From Apteryx mantelli (Eukaryota; Chordata; Aves; Apterygiformes; Apterygidae), in contig NC_090020.1 of assembly GCF_036417845.1 (NCBI RefSeq), forward strand, positions 45,988,425-46,052,424: a stretch of 64,000 nt of DNA, given 5' to 3'. Positions 12,263 through 25,590 of this stretch are shown in pieces. The notes under the pieces were generated by a model, which had not been told where the DNA came from, searched no databases, and saw nothing but the letters and a program-made list of their open reading frames with translations. The translations under genes were made by a program, and so were the position numbers. The first letter of the stretch is position 1; each line of letters begins with the position of its first letter.

Positions 12263-15200
12263 CAATCCCTCTTCTTCATTTATAGTCTGGAAGTAGAAAT
12301 CAAAAATTCTAGCTTCTTTGGTTTCCAGTCTATTTCTTAACTCCTGAAGAACTGCTCCAAATGAAAAAAAAAAAAAGAAGTATTCACTCTGAAGTGGTTA
12401 GCTGGGTTAGCTACAGCAAAAGTATTGGCAAAACATTTTCTACACATGAGGATCCAAAAAGATTTGGTTTTGATGTGAAACAAATGCCAGTATTTACTGC
12501 ACTGGAAATACTGAAAACAATATAGATACTCAGGAAATATATTACGCTGGGATGTGTTCATAAAGTTTGAGTTAACCTCAAAAGTTAAATGTTTCCCACC
12601 TTCCTTATTTTTTATATAGTTATGCAGCCTTTAACTTTCATATTTAGGGAACATCATAGATGTACCTTATATGATTTATTAAAATAAATTGTCAAGGTTA
12701 TAGTAGTTTTAGGCCTTAACATAGATGGTAATATTTTTGCATTTAATTTTAAATTCTCTTCTTTTTTAAATATGTCCACTTTATTTAGATAAACATATTG
12801 GTAGTTATTCAGTATACTTTTAGTGTATTTGGTATATTCCAACTCAAACAGCATATTGCAAAATTAAAGGAGATTCAACAGAGGGGGAAGGAGAATTAAT
12901 AGAGCTATGTAAAAACTTTGCTTTGAAGAGTAACAAGACCTATTATATATCTAATCTGCAAGGGGGGAAGGCACAATAACAGTGTACTCAAAGACTTCCC
13001 TTCTCCTGCTTTAATTTTCCCCCCTGTGAAATAGAGTCTCATGCACCTCTCCCTTCCCATATCCACCAGTCTGGTCCATTTATGCACCATTAGCCATGCT
13101 CCTGCCCTTTGCCCCACTCTGCTGTCAGGGCAGGGAGAACACTTCAAATCTTGCTTTTCTCAGAACAGTAATACCACATACTTTGTAGCTTTGCTGTTCC
13201 CATTAGACTGTTTTATCTTATACCCAGTTGTGGTATATTTCAGGACCAGGCATCAGTCATCTAGCCACTCTTAGTTTTGCATACTGTATATCTTTCTCCT
13301 GTTGTGGGAGACTTGTGATATAGATTCATGATAACGCTTGCAATATAAATGCTAATTTTGACCATTTATTCAAGTAACCTGTTACGGTGGCCATCAAGAG
13401 GAACATGATGAAGTGGGCTTATGGTATCAATTGCAAGTTTTCCCATGCTGAATCTGAAGAAATGGTATTCAGCTCATTGCCCTCTTGTTGTGAGACTGAT
13501 TCAAAACACAAACTTAAAATGGCTTCAACCCAGTTATCCAGTCTTGGCCACTAGAATGGAGCCATAGTTACTAGTTTGTTCTAACAAATACCTTGATGAT
13601 ATTAGCTAAAGTATAGGAGTTGTTTATATTTCCTTTGAAATAGTAGGTTTGTATCTCTTGTACAATATAACCATATTGTAGGAAAAACCCATTTTGATGT
13701 CTAAAGACTGGATGGAAATGTTTGGAATTTGCTACAGTATCTTGCTGTCAGTGAGCTAATATGGTTTTTAATCAAGAAGCTTTAAACTGTATTAAGCATA
13801 CTTATGATCTCTGCAGCTATCTTTCCATCATCATCCATCTGTGAAGGAAAGGACAAGTGAGACAAGCATATTGTCAGTTTTCAGGCTGTATTTTAAATTA
13901 TATATAAATTAAAGAAATATTGTTAGCAGTTATATAATTTACTATGCCACTTATTCAGATCTTTCTGCTCTTAATTGTGTCATGGATGGCTGTGATCTGT
14001 ATGCAGTTTGACTCAGCCACAATGATAGGCGCTCTACTTTCCCATTAGCTGTATGTGGGAATTAAAACTGCAGTTCAAATATCTAATATTGTCTCTCAGA
14101 CTGGCAAGCATCAGGTACTTCAATGCAGAAGAATCTTCTACTGAGCCAGTGTGAGATAAATTACCTCTCTGAAGGTCTCATCCTAATTTCTCATAGTCAG
14201 ACACTAGTTTAAACCTCAAAGAAAGAGATTTTTTAACCTTTCCAATATTTGCTAACAATCATTTGTATAACTGTGCCATAGACTTGATAGGTATATAAAA
14301 GCGCAATATTTCTGGGTATCCTTCACATCCTATGGCAACAAGTTCTACCTCCTAATTACGGTCTGTTCTTACAGCACTGTGCTGCACAATATTGATGTAT
14401 CAGTGCTGTTGACATATCTGCAACCTTATTTTGATGCAAGGTCTACATCTTGCAATACCACACTACATGGCCATTCTCACTTTTGAATTATTCTCTTGAG
14501 CAATACTCTTTTGTTCCCCTTGTTTCTTCATATTTTGCCTATAAGTTCACCTTTCCCATCATAGAATGGAAAAGACAGGCAGAGAGAGAAAGGAACGCCA
14601 CAGAATAGAGGAAAATGCAGAATATTAAAAAAGTCACAACAGTTTGGCACACTATTTTAATTCATAAAATGTGAGACAGTCTTAATGCTTCCTGACACCT
14701 CATTCTAATGACAAATACTTTAATAAGAAATACAAATGGCACAAATTATTCCATTTACTTGACAAAGATTATGAAAGCAGGAAGAGGTACACAATTAATC
14801 AGTACTTTTTGTATAATTTTATTTGTGTAGTAGTCTTCAGACGTATTATTTAGAATGATTAAATAACAGCTGTAACTTAACTATAATAAAAGAAAATGGG
14901 CAGAGGTTTTCCTTGAATTGATTATTCCAATTTTTAACTAAAAATCCTTGAGCAACTGGATTACTGTTGAAACATTTTCTATTCATTTCAGTGTAACTTT
15001 TTTCTGGCAAAGGGTGTTGTAGTAACTTCCTTCTTTCTAGGAAATGCTCCACTGGAGCAAGAATCACATTTTACATGAGAGGGCAAAATTGATCAGAACT
15101 TATTAATAGGCTTCTTACTGTGCCTGCTGGTATGCTGCAAGACTGTTCTTCAGTCTACTAAATATGCTGGAGAGCTTATTTTATTTATATCCAATCATGT

Positions 15201-18108
15201 TTTACCAGTTTTGAAGGCTGCATAGAGCAAGATTTTTTGTTAATAATTATGCTATTTTCAATGTTATGTATTTGTGGAATTTGGAACTTTGGTAGTACAG
15301 CATATAGTAAGCAGAGAGTAAGTGCTATTTCAAGCAACCCCACTAGAGTAGCTGTTGGGACTGAACTGAATCAGAGCTCTTTAACAGAGCAGCTGAGGTT
15401 TACCATAGGCTTATCTTAAAGTATGTTCCCATGACTTCTTTGGCTTGTTAGCTCCTCGCTACATGAATATTGCAACTGAAGGTCTTAAGCTGTTTTATTA
15501 CAACCCTTGCTCATAAGAGCCACTCTGGTGGCTGTGAAGGGCTTGTCCATGTGTATTCTATATTCTTGGTGCCCAGGTGCCCCAGGCAGTCATGCTTGTA
15601 CCCATTTGGCCAGCTATAGTCCCTGAAGAAGATGTTGAGCTCTAGATGCCCTTGGGCCTTCCCTCACAGGGCATAAAAGGGGAAAGTCACCTGTGCCTGA
15701 GATCTGGCACAGGATCTGATTTGGTTCTTACTTTCAATCACAGGGTATAAATAGTTCATCAAACATGCAGTGTTAGTTAAGATAACAGTACAGAGTATGC
15801 AACAGTTTTGAATTTGTGTATCTGCTCAGCAAACATCCATAAATCGTAAGGCTGCCACCTCTCCAGAATTCCTGACATTCACTTGATATAAGGATCTTCT
15901 AGTGCTCTGTAAAGGAGCTTCTGCTTCTCTACCATTACTATCCACTGGTCATGGATGCCTTCATTTTAGGACAGGGAATTTAAAAGTTAACCTATGCATT
16001 TCACTCCTAGAGCTAACAGATATTTGGGAACTTGAATAACCCTTTGCAATAATGAGAGGACTGACCTTAGTTCATGGCTGACAATAGTATCCCAGTAATG
16101 TTTTACATCAACCAGAAAGGAGGAACATCCCTTTTTTATATAGAAATTTGTGCAGCCCTTGAACAGGTATTTTCCACATGAGCTCTGCCCTGATTCACAG
16201 AATCCTTATATCCTCTCTTAATGGATAAAAAAAATGGTGTCCGGGCCAGACAACATCACTAGTTGCCAGACAAAACTTACCTACTTTTTATTCTGAGCTC
16301 TGTTTTATTCTGCGCTGTCACTGCTTCTTAAGAATCCACCAGACAACAACATCAAACTACCCCATTCATAGATACACAGTATTTTCACAACAGCTAGTTT
16401 GGAGAATGGTACATGTAAGCATATTCCCTATCTAAGGAGACAGGAATCTTAATTTAATATTGGTAAGATTGATAGCTATGCTTTATTTCTCAGTCACTCC
16501 TTAAAACAGGTATCCCTTAAAACATGATAATAGCATGCACCAAAAAAGTATGAGAAAGGTAAGGAGTCTTTCTCGGTATAGCTTCCACATACTTATTTCA
16601 TAAGCATAGTTTGATGGCTGAAATCTCATCCAAAGTTTTTCCAGTTGTAACCTTTGTCTTCCAGTTCAAATAATATTCCTCTCTATCTTCTTCCCCAAAT
16701 CACTTCTTCCAACAAAGATCCTCATGAGCATTCTCCTTCTGTCTAGACAGCAGAAAATCAAGGGGAGTTAAGTGCTTAAATACAAGTTCAAGCATTTATA
16801 TAGCCACCTACCTTCCAAATTCTAAACACTGCTTTTGAATAGACAAGAGTTTAGTAATACAGACAAGCACCAAGAAGAAGCATCAATTGCTAGCATTAAA
16901 TACTTGTGTTTTCTCAGGCTATGTTCTACACAGCTATATACTATGACTTTTCCTCTACTACTACAGATTGCCTAGAACTCAGATTTTCTATGACAAAGAG
17001 TGAAGGAGTTGCCATGCCCCTCGCGTCAACTGGTAAGAAGCACAGAAACAACAAGGATATATGCAGTGCTGGTAAAAGAATCTGAACTCTGGTGTCTAGG
17101 GTATATATACTCCAAAATCTTGTTTTGAGAATGCACAGCTGTCATAAGCTTAGTGATTCTTTATTTTACCTCTTAAATCACTTTCTGAACCCTTCGCTGG
17201 TTTTGTCTAAGTTTTCCTATCACCTCCTCAATAATGTTTTCAGTTTACTGTCATCATACATGTGTCTAAATTTTTAATCATCTTCAGTGGTTTCTTCTCT
17301 TTACTCCTTCACCCCCCTCCCTGCGCATGTACAAGGTTGATGGGAGCAAAATAAAAGGTAGCCATGAAAGAGTCAAACGGAAGAGAAATGTGATGATACT
17401 GCTTCCTTTGAATTGCAAAGTTTGGTAACACTTGTGGTATATTATTGCTGGTTTTAAGTGATATTAAATTCTCCCCTGCTTTTTAGTGCCACCTTTGGAT
17501 CCTAGCTTAAGAATAGCAGTCAAAGGCAGAACAGTAACTAATTTACTGCACCATCTTGTCTGTTGGTGAGTATAACCAGGATAAAAGGAAATGGGGACAT
17601 AAAGCCCTTTCATATTGCTGATGGAAGTTTTATAGGCTTGGGCCCAGAATACACATGGGTCCTAGGCTTATGAACTTTTCTCCAGCCATACTGGTTATCC
17701 AGCTTTATGTTTCTCCGACTGAGGGACAATGTTCAGTCTCCATGCTTCTTACATCATTAAGCAGTTTTTGAAAAACTGTGTTCCCCTTTCTCTTTTTGCA
17801 CTATAGGGAGATGCACAAGTCCTTCCATCTCAACTGCTACGGTTTTTCTTTCATTTATATGATAGACCATAGCACAGGGATAGCGAGGCTGTGGCTCTTA
17901 TTCGATGCAGTGGTGTCAGTCACACCAGGGCTATTGTACAGGATGAATTGTGGCGTGAGGTTGCTGGGTAATCCACATCCTTCTTTATGGCAAAAAAATG
18001 AGCAAGCAAGAGCTGTGAGGTCTTTCATGGGGATTCTCTAGGATGCAGGTACACATCCCGACCGACCTCCAATCTTAGCAGAGCAATGGCCACTTGGGAG
18101 CCATCAAG
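12263..18108. other. Intergenic, mostly unique sequence
   Basis: I see no gene. There is an A-run near 12,362 and otherwise non-repetitive AT-rich DNA. A slightly GC-richer patch at about 15,560-15,780 contains CATAAAAGG and GGTATAAATAG, TATA-like words that could come from an old LTR. I could not find TG...CA ends or a target duplication, so no element is called. Confidence 0.55.
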
Positions 18109-18297
18109 AATCACAGAATCACAAAACATTCAGTCTGGAAGAGACTTCAGGAGGCGTCTAGTCCAACTTCCTGCCCACAGCAGGGTCAGCCAAGACGAAC
18201 ATCTCGTGAGGTTCCTGTTGGCCCATTCTTCCAGCCTGCCTAGGTCCCCCTCAGTAGCAGCTCTGGACCCTTATCTGTCTCCTCAGCTCTCCAGAGT
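18109..18297 (-). mobile_element. CR1 LINE 3'-end fragment, antisense
   Basis: The segment opens with a doubled AATCACAGAATCACA, the reverse complement of the CR1 terminal repeat. It continues with a worn form of the family's GGAAGGGACCT...TCTAGTCCAACTTCCTGCCC...AGCAGGGTCA. The right part (TTGGCCCATTCTTCCAGCCTGCC, then AGGTCCCCCTCAGTAGCAGC) resembles 3'-proximal sequence of a CR1 subfamily. The element is read on the minus strand, with its 3' end at 18,109. It is strongly 5' truncated and non-coding. Confidence 0.85.
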
Positions 18298-21200
18298 ATA
18301 GGGTATGAAACTCATACAGCCAGGGAAGTTGGTCATTTTTACAACTGCAAATAGCAGTGCTTTAAAGAGAAGCTCGTAACTTGTGCATTTCTACTTGATG
18401 AGGACTCATAAACTTGTTCAGAGCACAGCATCCCCCCTACAGAATTGCATAAATTCTTCCTGCTCCCATACACACAGGACATGGAACCCACTAAGTCGTA
18501 TTTTATTAATCTGCACACATTGAAATATGGTCAATAAAATAAACCTTCTCCTCATTTGTCAGTAAAGATTTAATATCAAACACTTTGTACTACCATAACC
18601 TTATAAAACTAGAAGCTAGAATGTGAGCATGGGGAATAGACAAGCATTTCTTAATGGTTATTTATATGAACCATCTCATATAAATCAATGGAAGTATTTA
18701 TGTAATTAAAGAGATTACAATCTAGTTCTGGAATGGTATTATATTTGCAAAATACTGCACACAAATTTTAAGAGTATGCTACAAGCACTAAGGAGTAATG
18801 AAATCTAAACTATAATCATCTATTCCATTATATTTTGAGATTATTTTGATACAGAATGTTTGTTTTTGTCTAGTGTGCATTTATATAATTCTAATTTGAC
18901 AAATTCATTCTTTTGAAATGGATATGCTGGATTTCAGTACATTATCTTGCAAAGCAAGCTACAATAGTTTCAGATAAATGAACACATAAATATGCATTGC
19001 ATGTGCATCCAAACACCTCACTTCACCACAGCTGGGGAAACCCACTCTGTTTCGAAAAGAAAATCCACATACCAAAAAGCAGACATATATAAAATCTGTG
19101 AAACACCAGTACCAATATTCTAGATACAAAGACTAAATAAAATGTATACTAATGGTAATCACTTTTCTCCAAAATGGTCAATACACAAAATAATGTATGT
19201 ATCTTTCACTTCTACCTCTTCCTCCTGTTCCTCATGAAACTCCATTGTCAGGGAGTCAGCCATCTCTGTATCCCCTTCATCACTGTATCTCCAGAGTAGA
19301 GGCCTGGCCAACTCACTTTCTGTTCCTCCAATTCCAGAAGTCCTGTTTTTACTTCTCTGGCTCCCATCTTGAATAGTGACAGTGTTTTTCCATCTCTCCT
19401 AACATAATTTTCTCCTGAGTTGCAAGGATTCTTTTTTCATTAGTGACTACCAAAAGCCTTAAAAACTCTTCTTGCTAGTTTCTTCTTCCACCATGAGCTC
19501 TTCCAGAGGTCGTTTTCCATTGTCTTCGTTCATGCTCCTGAGACCACTTTCTCTACCTATTCTGCTGTGCATTTCTGGCTTTTTTACCCCTCTGATATTA
19601 TAGCAGTGTCATAATTCATGCAGTTTCATAACTGCCTGGGCCCCTTATGACCCTCAGCCAGCAAATTCCAGTCAAGAATTTCTCAGACTTCCTCATGCAG
19701 ATTACAGCTGTGATTGCATCCCCTTTCTGCTCCCCCCTTCTTCCTCCTCTGTCTTAAATCTTTGAACACAGTTGTTCTGAGAACAGAAATCCTCTCTTAT
19801 CACAGGGGTAGGTTTCTATTTCAGTAGTTTCTGTCATAATTAATCCTAAATTAATCCCTAAGTTTGAAGAGTTCATAATATTGAAGCCAGATCTCTCTTC
19901 TTCCAGACAAGAGTGGCATATCACAGGGGACTTCCTGTCTTCACCACAACAAATGCAAATTTTCCCTTCTTAATAGAAAATTCCCTACCATTTTCCTCCA
20001 TTCTGGTCTTGTCAATTGATAGCCATCTATTTCCCTTGTCTTGGTTTCCTCTTGGTCCTCCCATGACTGCATGGGACTACACTTTCTTTGTGATTTCTTG
20101 TGTATCGGATGTGTTCCCTTTTGCCACTTTCCTTTTTTAATATCCGCCTCAACTGTCTGTTCATATCAGCCTACAAGTAACACGGACCACGCTCACCCTC
20201 TCCATTTTTTTTACTTCCTCTTGATATTAATATTACTCCATTGACTCAATTACAAAATATTCACCTCTCCCTTTTATATTTTAACTTTTGTTTCTTTCTA
20301 ATCTATCGCAGCACTTCATTGTCACTTTCTGCCTGCACCAAAGTCACTGTTGTCAGTTCTGCAAGGTCTTATCTTGCTATTACGCTTGTCTCTCAGAAGC
20401 ATTTTATGAAATTTTGTATGAATGTCATTATACAAAAATTAATTGAATTGTTACATTTTGTCACTCATGCCTGAGTGAATGTGCCTTGTGGAAAAAGTAT
20501 ATCTGAATTTCAAAGTCTTCATAGGTTTAAGATTTTCAGGGCTTTTTTAAATGATAGATTTTAAACATTGCCCATAGTAGATGAACGCAGAAATGTAGCT
20601 AAAGGAATTGTGTATGTATATAAAGTAACACAATACATTGAAATAATAGAAAATAAATTAGAAATAATTCAAATCAGAGGAAATTATTATTACGGTGACT
20701 TCATAGAATAGAAATTATGAAAATGAGTCATACCAATCTTATTTTCTAACAGTTACTCCAGAAACCACTTAGCTCCATGATATTATACAAGTATACAATA
20801 GCATTATACAAATGGGCATGCTCATGTCTCTCTTGCACTCGTATTAAAATAATGGAAGGATATGTACCACACAGCAACTAATGTAGAGTAAAACAAAAGA
20901 AAGAAGATTACAGGCAAATTTGGATGCCTGAAGATAAATAGATGTTCAGTCAGATAACAGGAAAGATATAACTTTAGAGATGTAGCATAAAAAGATCAAG
21001 ACTGCCACACACATGAAATCAGATGAGAATGAAGAAATTGTATACACATAAGCAATAACAATAATCCTTGCAAATAATTATCAATTTGAGAAAGATTTGT
21101 TTCAAAATGGGAAATTCTGCTATATTAAATTTTAAAAATAATAGAAAGAACAAAAAATACCACCTCGGAAAGACATTCTAGTTAACACACTTCTCTCCAG

Positions 21201-21464
21201 AGATGAGAGAACAAATTAAATGGCAACAAAGCCAGAATGCTGATAGAAGGGGTGAAATCTGGTGCAATCACCCTCACATCAGGTGATGCAGAGCATGTGC
21301 CTCATGGGATATGTCAATAGAAAAGCTTCAGTCTCCTCAGCAAAATCACCCTGCCCTCTATAGTGAATTTTACATGAATATTTCCTTTACACATGGGAGA
21401 TTCTCCATGGTCCTTCTCCACCTGCTTTAAGGAGCTCTCTATATCACATGCTGTAGTTCCATAA

Positions 21465-21524
21465 ACTTTATATGGAGCTGAATCCATGTACTTTATATGG
21501 AGCTCCATATATCTTATATGGAGG
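21465..21524. repeat. Short tandem repeat of an ACTTTATATGGAG unit containing an 18-bp perfect palindrome
   Basis: The word ACTTTATATGGAG occurs at 21,465 and 21,490 (period 25), and a variant, ATCTTATATGGAG, at 21,511. Between the second and third lies a perfect 18-base palindrome, 21,494-21,511, centred on AGCT (TATATGGAG/CTCCATATA). The palindrome could extrude as a small cruciform or bind a dimer. I cannot assign a function. Confidence 0.85.
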
Positions 21525-24500
21525 AGAAAGGAATGTGTATGGTAGATGACAGATTGTTTGAAATAATTTATAAAAAACAAATATCATAACTGTAGGTTTG
21601 GTGATAGTGGAATTAGTGACCTACTTTTTCTTTTATTGTTGTCTCTTTCTTTGGGAAGGGTAATTATAAAATACTATTTCACCAACTTTTCCCTTCAGCA
21701 TCCCCTCTTTCTCACCAAAGCTGAGTGTAGTTCTTCTTGCGTATTAGTGCCAAGTAACTTAGAATGATTGATTCAGTATTTCTGATAAGAATCAGGCTGT
21801 GTTTGTGTTGTGTTGTTCTTACAACATTTCTCTTTAATGGCTAGACCATCCCTCCTCTCTGCCTCCCCATCAACAATGACAGAAACTCCAGCTGGGTAAG
21901 AGCTTCTAGGTCTTTAATATACGCAGTAGTGTAGGACAAAGCAGAAAGACTTCTTTCCTACAAGCACTAGAACCACAGAAATCAAAAGACTGGTCTATAA
22001 GAAGAAAAGTTTGCAAAGTTACAACATTCACACTTTTTTCCCCCCCCCTAAGTCTTGCCCTGTTGTTGCATCAAAGAAAGTAAGAGAAGACCATACATAT
22101 ATTCTTCTTTCAGCGTGGAGACTATCATTAGTCAATGAGAAGGAATTATAAACATATCTTTATAGTGAAAAAATATTCCCAAGACTGCTTAGAATTGCAG
22201 GGAAGCAAATGCCAACATTATCCCCAAGTTATTATTATGCCAACATGTTCATAGTTAACATTTCAGAATGAGATATTTATCATCAACAGTTAGTGGGCAA
22301 TAGAAATACCTGCATAATATACTCTATATCAGATATGGAGTATAGGTGGCTGCTACAGGAAGGAGTTTGTATATGTACCTAACTAGGTCCTACACCATAC
22401 TTTTTTTATAATGATCCACATTTTCTTTTGAGTCCAGGTTCTATACAACATACCTGTTAGGAAACTGTAATAAGTTCCCTTGGAGAATATAATAGCTTTT
22501 CCAATTTTTTTAACAGCTTCAGAAAATATTTCCTAGGTACTGAACATTTCAGTTAGTAGGACAGAATTTACTCAATGACTGAATTGACCAGTTGCTTAAA
22601 TGTACTTTTTAACTGATGCATTATAGTGAAAGAAGAAAGCAAAACAACTGTAAATGATCAAAAAGCAACATGTTTATATAAGATATCTTTATGTAACTAC
22701 CTGTTTTCTCTGTAATAGCAAGCCAAAGACCATCTGCACGCACAAATTATTTCCACCTACATGGCATGATGCTTTGATAATCCTTTGCGGACTCCTTTTT
22801 GGTTTGAATAGAATCTAACTGCTGTGCTTTCCCTTTAATTTCACTGGGCCTTTTGTCCTAAGCAACTTGAGTTCACTATCAGTTCTTCTAAGTAAACATG
22901 TTGAAAGGGATGTGCTCTTTTAGGATCATGAATATCCCAAACATGGGAGTTACAGCGGTTTGTGTGCTCCAACTCTTTTATATGAATAATGATAAGACTT
23001 GTGCCTAATGTTAGCATAGTTCCTGTAGGTCAGTTAATTAAAAAGTACCTTAAAAGCTGTTATTCTACTCCAGCAATAAATTCCATGCAAAAATGTAATG
23101 CAGATGGCTCTCTTTTCTCTAGAAAATATGTTCTTGCCAAACCTACCTTTAGCTTTCATAGAAGACAATAGAATTTTCTATTCCAGTGACAGCAAAACAG
23201 GGATAGCTGGAGAGATGCAATAACCCCTTCTCTCAGGGCCTGAACATTTAAGTATTTTGTGCAAGTCTGGTTTCTCTTCACTGGTTAATCAAAGACTCTC
23301 TTGGCTCACTAGCTCCAATTTAAGTGCAGGAATGCGTAACTTTTGAGATTTGGGAATCCTCAGACCTACATAGGAATAGAACATTGGATTTCTTTGTTTT
23401 TCAAGTCTTCCTTTCTTCTGCAGAATTGGCTGTCATGTATTTTTTGTTCCCTTGGAGTATGGTGGAGTTTCTGTGTTAACAGAAGTACTTTACATTGTAA
23501 AACTGGAATAAAAGTAAAAATCCAAATTGCATGTTGTTTATCCTTCCTTATTCTGTATTTTTCTCGATCTAAATAATGAAGGTAGTTATAGCCACTAAGC
23601 TGATAGTCATTTTCTAACAAATAGTACCATCAAGTTTTTGTACATTAGGACAGAGCTATATTAGCTAGGATGTGAACATTGCAAGGGGTCATGCTTGTAA
23701 GAATCAGTCCTAACCCTAGTAAGAAATGAAAGAAAGCAAAAAAAACAAGGAAACATTTTTCCTTATCTGAGAGTTTGTAAAAATCTGTTTTACAAAGCCT
23801 GTCTTTTAGTTAAGTGTGCTTTGACATTATTTCTTTGAGTTCAAGTAGGATACATGCAAGGTTTATAAAAGGAAAAAGGATTTAACCATATTCTTGAAAG
23901 TGCTGTCATCCATATGTCTGTCATGTGGAGTTGACAGCCCTCATGCCATCTGGACATAGGACTGGATAGTCTTTAGGCTTACCAGTAGAATATACTGGGC
24001 AGACATAACCCTACTTCTATAGCTAGTTCCTCTGTCTCTCACAGCATTTATGCTTCTTTCCCTTTTGGCAGAACTACAAGGTTAATTTTAAAGAGCTACT
24101 GTACTGTATCCTGCACTCATGAGAAATTCCCACAAAAAAGATAAGTAGAAAGTGGAGAGTTCAGCATGCTCTAGATGTATGATTCTATGGACCAAGATAC
24201 TGTTTGATTTTTTTTTCTGAAATAATCTTAAAGAAACAATTTTCAGCAGGTAGACATCTGGATACATATGCCAAAATTGGACAAGAATTATAGCTTTGAA
24301 CACACAAATCAATACCTACCTAACTGGCATTTGAACACAAATGCCTACCTAGTGTGTGACATCTCCAGTTGCTTATTTTGCAAGAACTATTGTTCACGTA
24401 CTTCCATACATACATCTTTTGTTGACAAAGATTCAAGACTGACCAACCACTTTCAACCATAGTCCTACCTGACAGTGAAGGATGGTTAATTTCTATTATC

Positions 24501-24769
24501 TGTGCAAGAATAGGAATATACTAATTCCCCCTAAACTTCTCATTCCTATCAAAAGCCAAATGTATAGGTTTTAATTTAGGTTTACATTCCTGCAAAGTTT
24601 GTACAATGTCAGTCAATTTATGATGGCAGATCAGCAAACTTTATCTAATTTTAATAATCATTTTTTATAATCTTCAAAAAAATTTTTCATTTGACTGCAT
24701 TCCTATTTCTATCCATAGTATGATCAGATGAGTGCTTCTCTTCACAGTGAACAGTACCTTAACCCACAA

Positions 24770-24796
24770 ATAGCCCCACTGACTTTAGTGGGACTT
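24770..24796. repeat. Small palindromic motif of an old interspersed repeat
   Basis: CCCACTGACTTTAGTGGGAC is a hairpin with arms 24,775-24,780 and 24,787-24,792. The CCCATTGACTTCAATGGG-type word is common in old interspersed repeats of bird and reptile genomes, and a related word lies at 30,970. I recall the motif but cannot name the family. The flanking bases to about 24,850 may belong to the same relic. Confidence 0.4.
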
Positions 24797-25394
24797 CCCA
24801 TCAAATGTAGGTTCAGTGTAGCAAAGCCAAAGCCCCAGGGATTTGTGCTATGCCTATAGTAATGAAGTCATGACTGGGGCTTCTGAAAGCGCTTGTAAAA
24901 AAAATAAAAGTAATCACTTATTGTGGCTGGAATGTTAGGAAAATGTTTTCAGAAATATAATCACATGTCTGCAAGTATAGAGTAAGGAAATACAGATACA
25001 TTTTAGAAGAGTAAGGAATGTATTTTTCAGCAGTTAGTGGTATACCTATGGAACCGAACTCTTTGACTTACTAGATCCAGCCTTTTGAACTAGGTAGACA
25101 TAAACTGAAGAGAAATCACCAGCAGAAAGCTTTCGTTAATGCAGTTCTCTCTAAGCTTGTCAAAAGGACATGGCCTCTATGAGATCCTCTGATTTTGAAG
25201 AAGAATACTGGGGTGTGACAGTGCAATGAGTAATGGATTCTGTTCTTGCCTTTTCTTGCAGTGATTTAAGTTAAAACTGACTTCAGCAAGTCTAACTTCC
25301 CCCAGATCTACATGAAATGGCGTAATTAACTGCAACTATCTCCCTGAAGAGCTATACTCTATTTGGGCTAAGGTGAGTTCAAATGGACTGTGAT

Positions 25395-25590
25395 AAAACA
25401 TAAAATTAGAACAGTCATAATGAATCAGACCAAAGTATCCTGTCCATTTAACCCAGTATCCTGTCTCAGGCAGTGGCTTATAGCAGATGTCTAGGGAAAC
25501 ACAGAAGAACAGGGCAACTACACAGCAATAATTCCCAAGAATATGGTCCCTGCCTCCAAAGCTTTGCAAGTCAGGAAGCCAGGAACTCCC
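25395..25590 (-). mobile_element. Old amniote-type CR1 3'-end fragment, antisense
   Basis: From about 25,400 the plus strand reads a worn CATAAGAAC...ATAATGGATCAGACCAAAG...CCCAGTATCCTGTC...CAGTGGC...AGCAGATG. This is the reverse complement of the 3' end of the CR1 lineage widespread in turtles and crocodilians and present as old copies in birds. The middle part continues AGAACAGGGCAA and then a T/C-poor stretch to about 25,590. The LINE 3' end is at the left, so the strand is minus. Divergence is high, implying great age. A second member lies at 33,898-34,084. Confidence 0.75.

Larger units (their letters stand above)
18298..25394. other. Intergenic; contains a long pyrimidine-rich tract
   Basis: I call no gene. 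From about 19,190 to 20,480 the plus strand is conspicuously pyrimidine-rich. Its minus strand gives several stop-free stretches in different frames (for example 19,162-19,398 and 19,462-19,608), without a start, splice sites or a recognised domain. The rest is AT-rich unique DNA with a small tandem/palindrome at 21.47-21.52 kb and a C-run near 22,040. Confidence 0.55.

Noticed and set aside
15560..15780. Possible LTR with TATA-like words
   Set aside because: No TG/CA termini, target duplication or similarity to the two called LTRs could be found.
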